Assembly: GCA_003506065.1 (NCBI GenBank)
Contig: DNXA01000196.1
Coordinates: forward strand, 1-5,276
Length of the DNA stretch: 5,276 nucleotides
Reading direction: 5' to 3'
Source: Actinomycetota bacterium
Lineage (GTDB): Bacteria; Actinomycetota; Actinomycetes; S36-B12
The position numbers were made by a program, and so were the translations under genes. Positions 1 through 5,227 of this stretch are shown here, piece by piece (positions within the stretch are counted from its first letter, which is position 1; every line of letters starts with the position of its first letter). The notes beneath the pieces are model-generated. The model was not told where the DNA came from. It ran no database searches and was given only the letters and a program-made list of their open reading frames with translations.

Positions 1-957
1 GGCACCTTCAACTGGTTCCAGCTCGTGGGTCTGGACATCGACCCGACGACGCAGAAGCTGCTCTTCCTCGGATTCTTCTTCGCCTTTGCGATCAAGGCGC
101 CGCTGTGGCCCTTCCACACCTGGCTGCCCGATGCAGCAAGCGCAGCGAAGCCAGGCACGGCGGTCCTGCTCATTGGTGTGCTCGACAAGGTCGGCACCTT
201 CGGGATGATCCGCTACTGCCTGCCGATCTTTCCGGCGGCGAGTGATTTCTACGCCCCGGTGATCATTGGCATGGCCCTGGTCGGCATCTTCTATGGCGCG
301 TTCGTGGCTCTTGGACAAAATGACATGAAGCGCTTGTTCGCCTACTCCTCGATGTCGCACTTCGGCTTCATCGTGCTGGGCATCTTCGTGTTCACCACGA
401 TCGGCATCAGCGGCTCCGTCGTCTACATGGTGGCGCATGGTCTCTCGACGGCCGCTCTCTTCCTGACGGCCGGCTTCCTCATGCAGCGTCGCCGCGGTTC
501 GAGCCTGATCTCGGACTACTCAGGTGTGAACAAGCCGGCGCCAGTGCTCGCAGGCTTCTTCCTGTTCGCTGCACTGTCCTCGCTGGCGTTGCCGGGACTG
601 GTTTCGTTCATCGGTGAGTTCATGGTCCTGCTCGGAACCTTCCAGCGCTACGTGTGGGTAGGTGGCATCGCAACTCTTGGCATCGTCATCACGGCGGCAT
701 ACGTCCTGCGCGTCTACCAGAAGTCGATGACGGGTTCTGTTGGTGAGGGCCTTGCAGGCATCAAGGATCTTGGCAAGCGCGAGATCACCGTCCTGGTTCC
801 CATTGCTGCCCTGACGATCTTCTTAGGGCTGTATCCGGCACCTGTGCTCAACGTGGTCAATCCGGCTGTTGACACGGTGATGTCCATCATCGGGCAGACC
901 GATCCGACTCCGACTGTTGGCATTTCCAGCACCACCACTGAAGGGACCCAACCGTGA
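1..957 (+). CDS. nuoM: NADH-quinone oxidoreductase subunit M (NuoM), 3' part, 5' end cut by the window
   Basis: The frame is open from base 1 and gives 318 residues, about the last 60 percent of a normal NuoM of roughly 500 residues. NuoM is one of three antiporter-like proton-pumping subunits in the membrane arm of complex I, which passes electrons from NADH to menaquinone. Numbering from the window start, the family segments are AIKAPLWPFHTWLPDA (residues 30-45), GVLDKVGTFG (59-68), NDMKRLFAYSSMSHFGF (107-123) and LPGLVSFIGEFMVL (197-210). K32, K63 and E206 correspond to the proton-path residues known in E. coli NuoM as K234, K265 and E407; the E144 equivalent lies upstream of the window. 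Many hydrophobic segments fit an integral membrane protein. The TGA stop overlaps the nuoN start by four bases, so the two are probably co-transcribed and translationally coupled. The GVLDKVGTFGMIRY wording resembles actinobacterial NuoM as I remember it. Family assignment is very secure. Confidence 0.97.
   Translation, partial: GTFNWFQLVGLDIDPTTQKLLFLGFFFAFAIKAPLWPFHTWLPDAASAAKPGTAVLLIGVLDKVGTFGMIRYCLPIFPAASDFYAPVIIGMALVGIFYGAFVALGQNDMKRLFAYSSMSHFGFIVLGIFVFTTIGISGSVVYMVAHGLSTAALFLTAGFLMQRRRGSSLISDYSGVNKPAPVLAGFFLFAALSSLALPGLVSFIGEFMVLLGTFQRYVWVGGIATLGIVITAAYVLRVYQKSMTGSVGEGLAGIKDLGKREITVLVPIAALTIFLGLYPAPVLNVVNPAVDTVMSIIGQTDPTPTVGISSTTTEGTQP
941..946 (+). promoter_or_regulatory. Shine-Dalgarno sequence of nuoN
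   Basis: AAGGGA inside the last codons of nuoM lies seven bases upstream of the GTG at 954. It supports that GTG over the in-frame GTG codons at 963 and 972, which follow within six codons. Confidence 0.6.
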
Positions 958-2525
958 GCGCCGTGAGTGCCGTGGTCCAGGCGGCCGATGCCGCGCCTTG
1001 GGTCATGCCGTCCATTGAGTACCGCTTGCTGGCGCCGATCCTGATTGTCCTGGGTGCGGGCGTGGTGTCGGTCCTGGTTGAGGCCTTCCTTCCTCGCGCT
1101 GCGCGGCGAACAACGCAGTTGATCCTGGTATTCGCTGCCCTGATCGCTGCCCTGATCGCCATCATCAGCCTGCACGGTGATCGCGCAGTAGTGGGCCAGG
1201 GCGCACTTGTCGTTGACGGTCCTGGCCTGATTCTGCAGGGCACCATCGTGATCATCGCGATCCTTGGTGCGCTCCTGATGGCCGAGCGCGGGCTGGATCC
1301 GAGCGGAGATGCCTTCGCTCCGCGCGCATCAGCACTTCCGGGCTCCGAAGATGAGCGTCAGTTCACTGCTCGTGGGTACTTCCAGACGGAGATCTGGGCC
1401 TTCTTCCTGTTTGCCGTCGGCGGCATGCTGATGTTCCCGGTGTCCAATGACCTGTTGATGATGTTCGTAGCGCTCGAAGTGATGTCGCTGCCGCTCTACC
1501 TGCTTGCCGGCATGGCTCGCCGCCGACGTCTGCTGTCGCAGGAAGCCGCATTGAAGTACTTCGTCCTGGGCGCCTTCTCGTCAGCCTTCTTCCTCTACGG
1601 CTCGGCGTTGCTCTACGGATTCTCCGGTTCAATCTCCTTTCCAGTCATTGCCGAGAAGCTCGCTGCAAATCCAGGTCAGACATCACTTGTCCTGATCGCT
1701 GTGGCCCTTGTCGCCGCCGGTCTGCTGTTCAAGATCGGCGCTGTTCCCTTCCACCAATGGACTCCCGACGTCTACCAGGGAGCGCCAACGCCGTTGACGG
1801 GCTTCATGGCGGCCGCTGTGAAGATCGCTGCCTTCGGCGCTCTGCTCCGGTTGTTCTATGTCGCCTTGGGCGGCATGCGCTGGGACTGGATCCCGATGAT
1901 GTGGGTCATCGCGATTCTCACGATGCTCGTCGGATCAGTGATTGCGCTCACGCAGAGTGACATCAAGCGGATGCTGGCCTATTCATCGATCGCGCAGGCC
2001 GGCTTCATCCTGCTGGGCGTCATTGCTGCCTCACCTGCTGGTCTGGCCGGTTCGATCTTCTACTTGATCTCCTACTCCTTCACCACCATCGGGGCCTTCG
2101 CCATCATCATGCTCGTGCGCGACGACACCGGCGAGGCGACGCATCTTGCGAAGTGGGCCGGACTTGGACGCACCTCGCCCTTCGTGGCGTCCGTCTTTGC
2201 GCTGTTCATGCTCTCGCTCGCCGGTATCCCGCTCACCAGCGGCTTCATCGGGAAGTTCAGCGTCTTCACTGCGGCGATCGCATCCGGAGACGCCTGGCTG
2301 GTCATTGTGGCCGTGGTGGCCTCGTTGATTGCCGCGTTCTTCTACCTCCGCGTGGTGGTGCTGATGTTCTTCACCGAGCCCACCGAGCAGACCGCCACAG
2401 TGGCTGTGCCATCGGTCTTCACGACTATTGCCCTGGCCGCTGGCGCGACAGTGACCATCCTGCTTGGAATCGTGCCTCAACCGCTGCTTGAGCTGATCGT
2501 CAATGCCGGCATATTCGTTCGCTAG
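954..2525 (+). CDS. nuoN: NADH-quinone oxidoreductase subunit N (NuoN)
   Basis: A 523-residue integral membrane protein, the second antiporter-like proton-pumping subunit of complex I, and the usual last gene of the nuo operon. Visible family marks are FVALEVMSLPLYLLAG (residues 171-186) with E175, LLFKIGAVPFHQWTPDVYQG (257-276) with K260, AAAVKIAAFG (286-295) with K290, SDIKRMLAYSSIAQAGF (335-351) and IPLTSGFIGKF (425-435) with K434. These match E. coli NuoN E133, K217, K247 and K395. The last charge is Lys in GKF, where the NuoM upstream has Glu in GEF; this is the known difference between the two subunits and confirms both names. A polar loop at about residues 112-140, rich in charged residues, separates early membrane helices. 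The start is GTG at 954, chosen for its GTGA overlap with nuoM and the AAGGGA upstream. The gene looks intact, with no missing key residue. Confidence 0.97.
   Translation: MSAVSAVVQAADAAPWVMPSIEYRLLAPILIVLGAGVVSVLVEAFLPRAARRTTQLILVFAALIAALIAIISLHGDRAVVGQGALVVDGPGLILQGTIVIIAILGALLMAERGLDPSGDAFAPRASALPGSEDERQFTARGYFQTEIWAFFLFAVGGMLMFPVSNDLLMMFVALEVMSLPLYLLAGMARRRRLLSQEAALKYFVLGAFSSAFFLYGSALLYGFSGSISFPVIAEKLAANPGQTSLVLIAVALVAAGLLFKIGAVPFHQWTPDVYQGAPTPLTGFMAAAVKIAAFGALLRLFYVALGGMRWDWIPMMWVIAILTMLVGSVIALTQSDIKRMLAYSSIAQAGFILLGVIAASPAGLAGSIFYLISYSFTTIGAFAIIMLVRDDTGEATHLAKWAGLGRTSPFVASVFALFMLSLAGIPLTSGFIGKFSVFTAAIASGDAWLVIVAVVASLIAAFFYLRVVVLMFFTEPTEQTATVAVPSVFTTIALAAGATVTILLGIVPQPLLELIVNAGIFVR
1133..1159 (+). 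repeat. 12-base tandem duplication inside nuoN
   Basis: CGCTGCCCTGAT occurs twice head to tail (1133-1144 and 1145-1156) and a third copy begins (CGC). The unit is a multiple of three, so it repeats four residues (AALI AALI, residues about 61-68) in the second hydrophobic segment of NuoN without breaking the frame. It looks like a slippage duplication tolerated in a membrane helix. Confidence 0.8.
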
Positions 2526-2531
2526 TACCGT
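2526..2531 (+). promoter_or_regulatory. Candidate -10 box for a leaderless transcript of the prenyl synthase gene
   Basis: TACCGT fits the actinobacterial -10 pattern TANNNT and ends exactly six bases before the ATG at 2538, the spacing expected if transcription begins at the start codon. No Shine-Dalgarno sequence lies in the 12 bases between the nuoN stop and this ATG, which favours leaderless translation over read-through from nuoN. No convincing -35 hexamer is seen at 16-18 bases. An alternative is TTGAGC (2488-2493) with CATATT (2510-2515), spacer 16, which would give a short leader. Confidence 0.45.
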
Positions 2532-2537
2532 GTATCC

Positions 2538-3533
2538 ATGAGCCCTCAACCGATGGATCTGCTCTCGGGCGATCCGGAGCTCGAGGCGTCCCTCACCTTG
2601 GCTATGGCCCAGGTCGAATCAGCCCTGCATGAGGCGATCAAGAGCGACTACCCGTTTGTCACCGAAACTTCCGCGCACCTGGTTGATGCGGGCGGCAAGC
2701 GCTTCCGCCCACTCCTGACTCTGCTTGCCGCGCAGTTCGGAGATCCCGCACGCACCGAGGTCATTGATGCTGCGGTCGTGGTTGAACTGACACACCTGGC
2801 CACCCTTTATCACGATGACGTGATGGACGAGGCGAAGATGCGCCGCGGGGCCGATTCGGCCAATGCTCGCTGGGATAACTCCATTGCCATCCTCACCGGC
2901 GATTTTCTGTTTGCCCGGGCCTCAGACATCCTGGCCGACCTTGGTCCCCAAGCTGTTCGCATTCAGGCTCGCACCTTTGAACGACTGTGCATCGGCCAGA
3001 TTCGCGAGACTGTCGGGCCGATCGAAGATGCTGATCCGGTGCAGCACCACCTGCAGGTGCTGGCCGATAAGACCGGTTCCTTGATCGCCACGGCTGGCCA
3101 ATTCGGGGCGATGCTGTCGGGGGCCGACGATCTCACTATCGAAGTGCTCACAAGTTTTGGTGAGTGCATCGGTGTTGCGTTCCAGCTTGCCGACGACCTG
3201 GTCGACATCACCTCTGAATCCGAGCAGTCGGGCAAGACACCGGGCACCGACCTGCGCGAGGGAGTCCCCACTCTTGCAGTGCTGATCGCGCTGACCAGTG
3301 CTGATCCCGCTGACCGCAGGCTTCAGGAGCTGCTCTCTCGTCCGCTCCCGGATGCGGTGGAGCACGCTGAGGCACTTGCGCTCCTGCGCGAGCACAGCGC
3401 ACTGGAAGAGGCCCGGGTTGAAGCTCGCCGGTGGGCCGACGACGCCCGCAAGTCCTTGGTCGAACTGCCGGCTGGGGCTCCGCGGGAGGCTTTGGAACAG
3501 CTTTGCGACTACGTCGTCTCGCGCACAGGCTGA
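2538..3533 (+). CDS. Long-chain all-trans polyprenyl diphosphate synthase (probably for menaquinone)
   Basis: A 331-residue trans-isoprenyl diphosphate synthase of usual family length. It adds isopentenyl diphosphate units to an allylic primer to build the long polyprenyl tail, most likely for menaquinone. Visible motifs in order: GGKRFRP (residues 52-58, substrate-binding K and R), the first Asp-rich motif DDVMD (93-97) with R102 and R103, GDFLFARA (121-128), KT (178-179), and the second Asp-rich motif in QLADDLVD (216-223), followed by GK (232-233) and GTDLREG (236-242). The first motif is the plain DDxxD without the two-residue insertion of bacterial farnesyl synthases. Small or non-aromatic residues stand four and five positions before it (T89, A88), where short-chain enzymes often have bulky aromatics, so a medium or long product is likely. 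Exact chain length cannot be read. The gene starts 12 bases after nuoN, in a context that ties quinone tail synthesis to complex I. The start is ATG at 2538; M6 is a less likely alternative. Confidence 0.92.
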   Translation: MSPQPMDLLSGDPELEASLTLAMAQVESALHEAIKSDYPFVTETSAHLVDAGGKRFRPLLTLLAAQFGDPARTEVIDAAVVVELTHLATLYHDDVMDEAKMRRGADSANARWDNSIAILTGDFLFARASDILADLGPQAVRIQARTFERLCIGQIRETVGPIEDADPVQHHLQVLADKTGSLIATAGQFGAMLSGADDLTIEVLTSFGECIGVAFQLADDLVDITSESEQSGKTPGTDLREGVPTLAVLIALTSADPADRRLQELLSRPLPDAVEHAEALALLREHSALEEARVEARRWADDARKSLVELPAGAPREALEQLCDYVVSRTG

Positions 3534-3557
3534 ACTCCGCCCTCACCTCGCTACGCT
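3530..3557 (+). promoter_or_regulatory. Candidate promoter of the NuoB/C/I-like mini-operon (leaderless type)
   Basis: TACGCT (3552-3557) matches TANNNT and ends exactly six bases before the GTG at 3564, with a weak -35 candidate CTGAAC (3530-3535) at a spacer of 16. No Shine-Dalgarno sequence stands before that GTG. This is the same arrangement as before the prenyl synthase gene and suggests the mini-operon has its own promoter, with transcription starting at the initiation codon. Confidence 0.45.
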
Positions 3558-3563
3558 CGTCTG

Positions 3564-3977
3564 GTGTCCGCCGCCTTCACCCCGATCAGTTATCGAGTGG
3601 TCGCTGAGCCGACCGTCCGGGTGCACGTGAGCGAGTTGGCCTGCTGTGCGATTGAGGTGGGCTCGGCCGTCGCCCTGGGCTTGCTGCAGCCAGAAGCGCC
3701 GCAGGACGCACCTGCCCGCATTGATGTGCTGCTGGTCTCTGGCACTGTCACAGAGCTCCTGGCGCCCGCTGTGCAGGCCCAGTGGGCGGCCATCGGTGAA
3801 CCCAGGCTGGCGATTGCCGTGGGGGCCTGCGCAAGTTCAGGCGGGCCCTATTGGGATTCCATCGTCGTCCTCAACGGGATCTCCGATCTCATCGAGACTT
3901 CCGGTTACATCGCCGGCTGTCCGCCGGATCCGCGTCGCATCATCGACGGGGTCCTGGCCCTGGTGCCGACGCCATGA
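3564..3977 (+). CDS. Short NuoB-like protein, complex I 20 kDa subunit family, [4Fe-4S]-binding
   Basis: A 137-residue protein of the NuoB/PSST family, which holds the terminal cluster N2 that hands electrons to quinone. All four cluster ligands are present: adjacent C27 and C28 in ELACCAIEVGS, C89 in VGACASSGGPYWDS and C119 in AGCPPDP. The section DVLLVSGTVTELLAPA (residues 54-69) matches the second family block. The adjacent CC pair is the complex I form; membrane-bound NiFe hydrogenase small subunits have C-x2-C there. It is shorter than usual NuoB (about 160-220 residues) and lacks most of the N-terminal extension. The start is GTG at 3564, with no Shine-Dalgarno sequence but a TANNNT box six bases before it. 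The stop overlaps the next start (ATGA, 3974-3977). It is unlikely to be the main nuoB, which normally sits near the front of the nuo operon far upstream of nuoN. Role inferred: N2-type cluster carrier of a second or modified complex. Confidence 0.88.
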   Translation: MSAAFTPISYRVVAEPTVRVHVSELACCAIEVGSAVALGLLQPEAPQDAPARIDVLLVSGTVTELLAPAVQAQWAAIGEPRLAIAVGACASSGGPYWDSIVVLNGISDLIETSGYIAGCPPDPRRIIDGVLALVPTP

Positions 3978-4318
3978 TGCCCACGCGAATTGATGCTTCG
4001 ATGTGGTTGCAGCATTTTGCGCGACTGCAGTCCGAGGGATTGGAGTGGTTCGATTTCCTGACCGCCATCGACAGGGGCGACCATGTCGATGTCGTTGCTC
4101 GCATCGCCGACAGCGCACAGTCACGTTCGGCTCTGGTGTCAACAGCAGTGATCAGTGAGCTTGAGTCGCTCACGAGCCTGTTCGCTGGCGCAAGCTGGCA
4201 CGAACGCGAGACCCAGGAGATGTTCGGCATTGGCTTCACGAGTCTCTGTGACCAGCGTCCGCTCCTGCGCCGGACCCTCGCGGATCCACCACCGATGCGC
4301 AAATCGGGGTCCTCATGA
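3974..4318 (+). CDS. Very short NuoC-like protein, complex I 30 kDa subunit family
   Basis: The protein has 114 residues when started at the ATG of the ATGA overlap with the preceding gene; an open frame runs further upstream but only as a shadow of that gene. Visible family marks are WFDFLTAID (residues 25-33), SLTSLFAGASWHERETQEMFG (within 65-85; the ERE-x3-FGI signature is at 78-86), LLRR (97-100) and a final PMRK (107-110) that matches the PLRKD tail of NuoC. NuoC has no cofactor; it scaffolds NuoD, NuoB and NuoI in the connecting arm. Normal NuoC is about 200 residues or more, so this is a minimal version, close in size to the EchD-type subunit of energy-converting hydrogenases. No Shine-Dalgarno sequence is seen; translational coupling to the upstream gene is likely. 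The stop overlaps the next start by another ATGA (4315-4318). Name secure at family level, function inferred. Confidence 0.85.
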   Translation: MMPTRIDASMWLQHFARLQSEGLEWFDFLTAIDRGDHVDVVARIADSAQSRSALVSTAVISELESLTSLFAGASWHERETQEMFGIGFTSLCDQRPLLRRTLADPPPMRKSGSS

Positions 4319-4626
4319 GTGTGCGCGAATCCATTGGCCTGCATGAGCAGTCCTGCACTTCTTGCCTGATCTGCGTGCGCGACTGCCCCAGTCAGTGCAT
4401 TGAGATTGAACGTCACACGGAGCAGCTCACTGAAGGACGCAGGCCCAAGACCGTGCACGTGCTCGACGCCTTTCGGATCGACTACGCACTGTGCATGTAC
4501 TGCGGCATCTGCGTTGACGTGTGTCCTACGGATGCCCTGATCTGGAGCCCAGTAGCCGGATTGGCGCTTCCTTCTCGCGCAGCGCTGGTGAGCGATCGCG
4601 AGGACCTGGCGCGCAGGGCGCAGTAG
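4315..4626 (+). CDS. Short NuoI-like ferredoxin with two [4Fe-4S] clusters
   Basis: A 103-residue protein with two CxxCxxCxxxCP motifs: C14, C17, C20, C24 and C60, C63, C66, C70, the arrangement that binds two [4Fe-4S] clusters. In complex I, NuoI passes electrons through clusters N6a and N6b to N2 on NuoB. The text around the second motif, LCMYCGICVDVCPTDAL, followed by a C-terminal stretch ending VSDREDLARR, fits the NuoI family (compare the usual CIYCGFCxxACPxDAI and a tail with E-x-L-x-x-K) better than a plain soluble ferredoxin. It lacks the N-terminal helices of full NuoI (about 150-200 residues). C28 is an extra cysteine in the first motif region. The WSP after the second motif reminds me of the NuoI of the second nuo gene set of Streptomyces, but this is from memory. 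The start ATG overlaps the NuoC-like stop; a weak CGGGGT lies just upstream. The TAG stop directly abuts the convergent yajQ stop. Confidence 0.88.
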   Translation: MSVRESIGLHEQSCTSCLICVRDCPSQCIEIERHTEQLTEGRRPKTVHVLDAFRIDYALCMYCGICVDVCPTDALIWSPVAGLALPSRAALVSDREDLARRAQ

Positions 4627-4649
4627 TCAGCGGTAGTTGACGAACTGCG
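4619..4649. terminator. Candidate bidirectional hairpin terminator across two abutting stop codons
   Basis: An inverted repeat CGCAGT (4619-4624) / ACTGCG (4644-4649) encloses a second one, GTCA (4626-4629) / TGAC (4638-4641), around an eight-base loop, with a one-by-two internal bulge. It spans the stop codons of the NuoI-like gene and of yajQ, which meet here. There is no T-run on either side, so it would be a tract-less hairpin of the sort proposed for GC-rich actinobacteria. The folding is seen by eye only. Confidence 0.45.
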
Positions 4650-5118
4650 TTGCGAAATCCAGCTCAGCAGTGCGCACCAGTTCCTGCACGGCCTGGAGGT
4701 CATCGCGGCTCTTGCTCGTGATCCGCAGCTCCTCGCCGATGACCTGGGCCTTGACCGTCTTGGGGCCCTCATCGCGGATCAGCTTGCCAAGCTTCTTGGC
4801 CTGCTCCTGATTGATGCCGGCCTTGAAAGTCCCGGTGATCTTGTACTCCTTGCCCGACGAGCGTGGATCCTCAGCCTCGAAGCTCTTCAAGCTCATCCCG
4901 CGCTTGATGATCTTCTCCTTGAACACATCCAGTGCGGCCTTGGCCCGCTCCTCCGTGCCAGAGGTGATCTCAACCCCAAGTTCGCCTTTCCACTCGATGG
5001 TGGTGTCGGTGTTCTTGAAGTCGAATCGCTGGGCCAATTCCTTGGCCGTCTGGTTCAAGGCGTTGTCGGCCTCCTGCCGATCCACCTTCGACACGATGTC
5101 AAAACTGCTGTCTGCCAT
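4627..5118 (-). CDS. yajQ: YajQ family (UPF0234) nucleotide-binding protein
   Basis: A 163-residue cytoplasmic protein of standard YajQ length. The N-terminus [17 protein letters not shown] (residues 4-20) and RFDFK (31-35), then the centre [21 protein letters not shown] (within 90-110) and the C-terminus [20 protein letters not shown] (122-141) with FVNYR at the end, are all family marks. YajQ proteins fold as two ferredoxin-like domains and bind nucleotides or nucleic acid; a Xanthomonas member has been described as a cyclic di-GMP effector. Whether that holds in actinobacteria is not known from this sequence. The start is fixed by a strong AGGAGGAG just upstream. The gene is convergent with the NuoI-like gene, with no intervening base, and divergent from tRNA-Tyr. 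No convincing promoter was found upstream; CACAAT on the minus strand (5139-5144) is a weak -10 candidate. Confidence 0.96.
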   Translation of the reverse strand: MADSSFDIVSKVDRQEADNALNQTAKELAQRFDFKNTDTTIEWKGELGVEITSGTEERAKAALDVFKEKIIKRGMSLKSFEAEDPRSSGKEYKITGTFKAGINQEQAKKLGKLIRDEGPKTVKAQVIGEELRITSKSRDDLQAVQELVRTAELDFATQFVNYR

Positions 5119-5120
5119 AG

Positions 5121-5128
5121 CTCCTCCT
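5121..5128 (-). promoter_or_regulatory. Strong Shine-Dalgarno sequence of yajQ
   Basis: The minus strand reads AGGAGGAG, then CT, then ATG. This near-perfect site fixes the yajQ start and contrasts with the prenyl synthase and NuoB-like genes, which have none. Confidence 0.85.
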
Positions 5129-5173
5129 CAACCCCGCCATTGTGCCGAATCCCCAGAGCCATCCTGCGTGGTC

Positions 5174-5200
5174 CTGACCAGAAAGCGGCGCGTGTATCGT
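5174..5200 (+). promoter_or_regulatory. Candidate promoter of tRNA-Tyr
   Basis: CTGACC (5174-5179, four of six to TTGACA) and TATCGT (5195-5200, four of six to TATAAT, also TANNNT) are 15 bases apart, slightly short. Transcription would begin near 5207, about 20 bases before the mature tRNA 5' end. It is the best sigma-70-type pair in the intergenic region. Confidence 0.45.
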
Positions 5201-5212
5201 TTCCCGCGCTGC
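5185..5212. repeat. Inverted repeat around the tRNA-Tyr -10 box
   Basis: GCGGCGCG (5185-5192) can pair with CGCGCTGC (5205-5212) through eight positions, one of them a G-T wobble, leaving a 12-base loop that contains the candidate -10 TATCGT. It could be an operator, a hairpin at the start of the precursor, or chance in GC-rich DNA. Confidence 0.4.
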
Positions 5213-5227
5213 CTGCAAGGGGAGCAT

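Noticed and set aside
714..1255. Minus-strand open frames opposite nuoM and nuoN
   Set aside because: They lie opposite two certain genes, have low-complexity Arg- and Thr-rich translations typical of GC-rich antisense frames, and show no family motif.
2031..2549. A 172-codon minus-strand open frame opposite the end of nuoN
   Set aside because: Its translation is Gly-, Glu- and His-rich with no recognisable domain, and it is fully explained as the antisense shadow of nuoN codons.
2922..3546. Minus-strand open frames opposite the prenyl synthase
   Set aside because: No motif is seen, and the opposite strand carries a complete, motif-rich enzyme.
3851..3973. Upstream extension of the NuoC-like frame
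   Set aside because: The extra 41 residues are Arg/His-rich and overlap the NuoB-like gene in another frame; the ATG at 3974 in the ATGA overlap is the sensible start.
3940..4458. A 172-codon minus-strand open frame across the NuoC- and NuoI-like genes
   Set aside because: The plus-strand genes have clear cluster and family motifs and ATGA coupling; the antisense frame shows none.
3564..4626. Reading the three short genes as a NiFe hydrogenase
   Set aside because: No large subunit with nickel-binding cysteine pairs is present, and the NuoB-like protein has the adjacent CC pair of complex I instead of C-x2-C.
3564..4626. Reading the three short genes as pseudogene fragments
   Set aside because: All twelve cluster cysteines, intact frames and two ATGA overlaps are kept, which decay would be expected to damage.
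5139..5144. CACAAT on the minus strand as the -10 of yajQ
   Set aside because: The match is modest and no -35 hexamer is found at a proper distance, so it is mentioned under yajQ but not listed as a feature.
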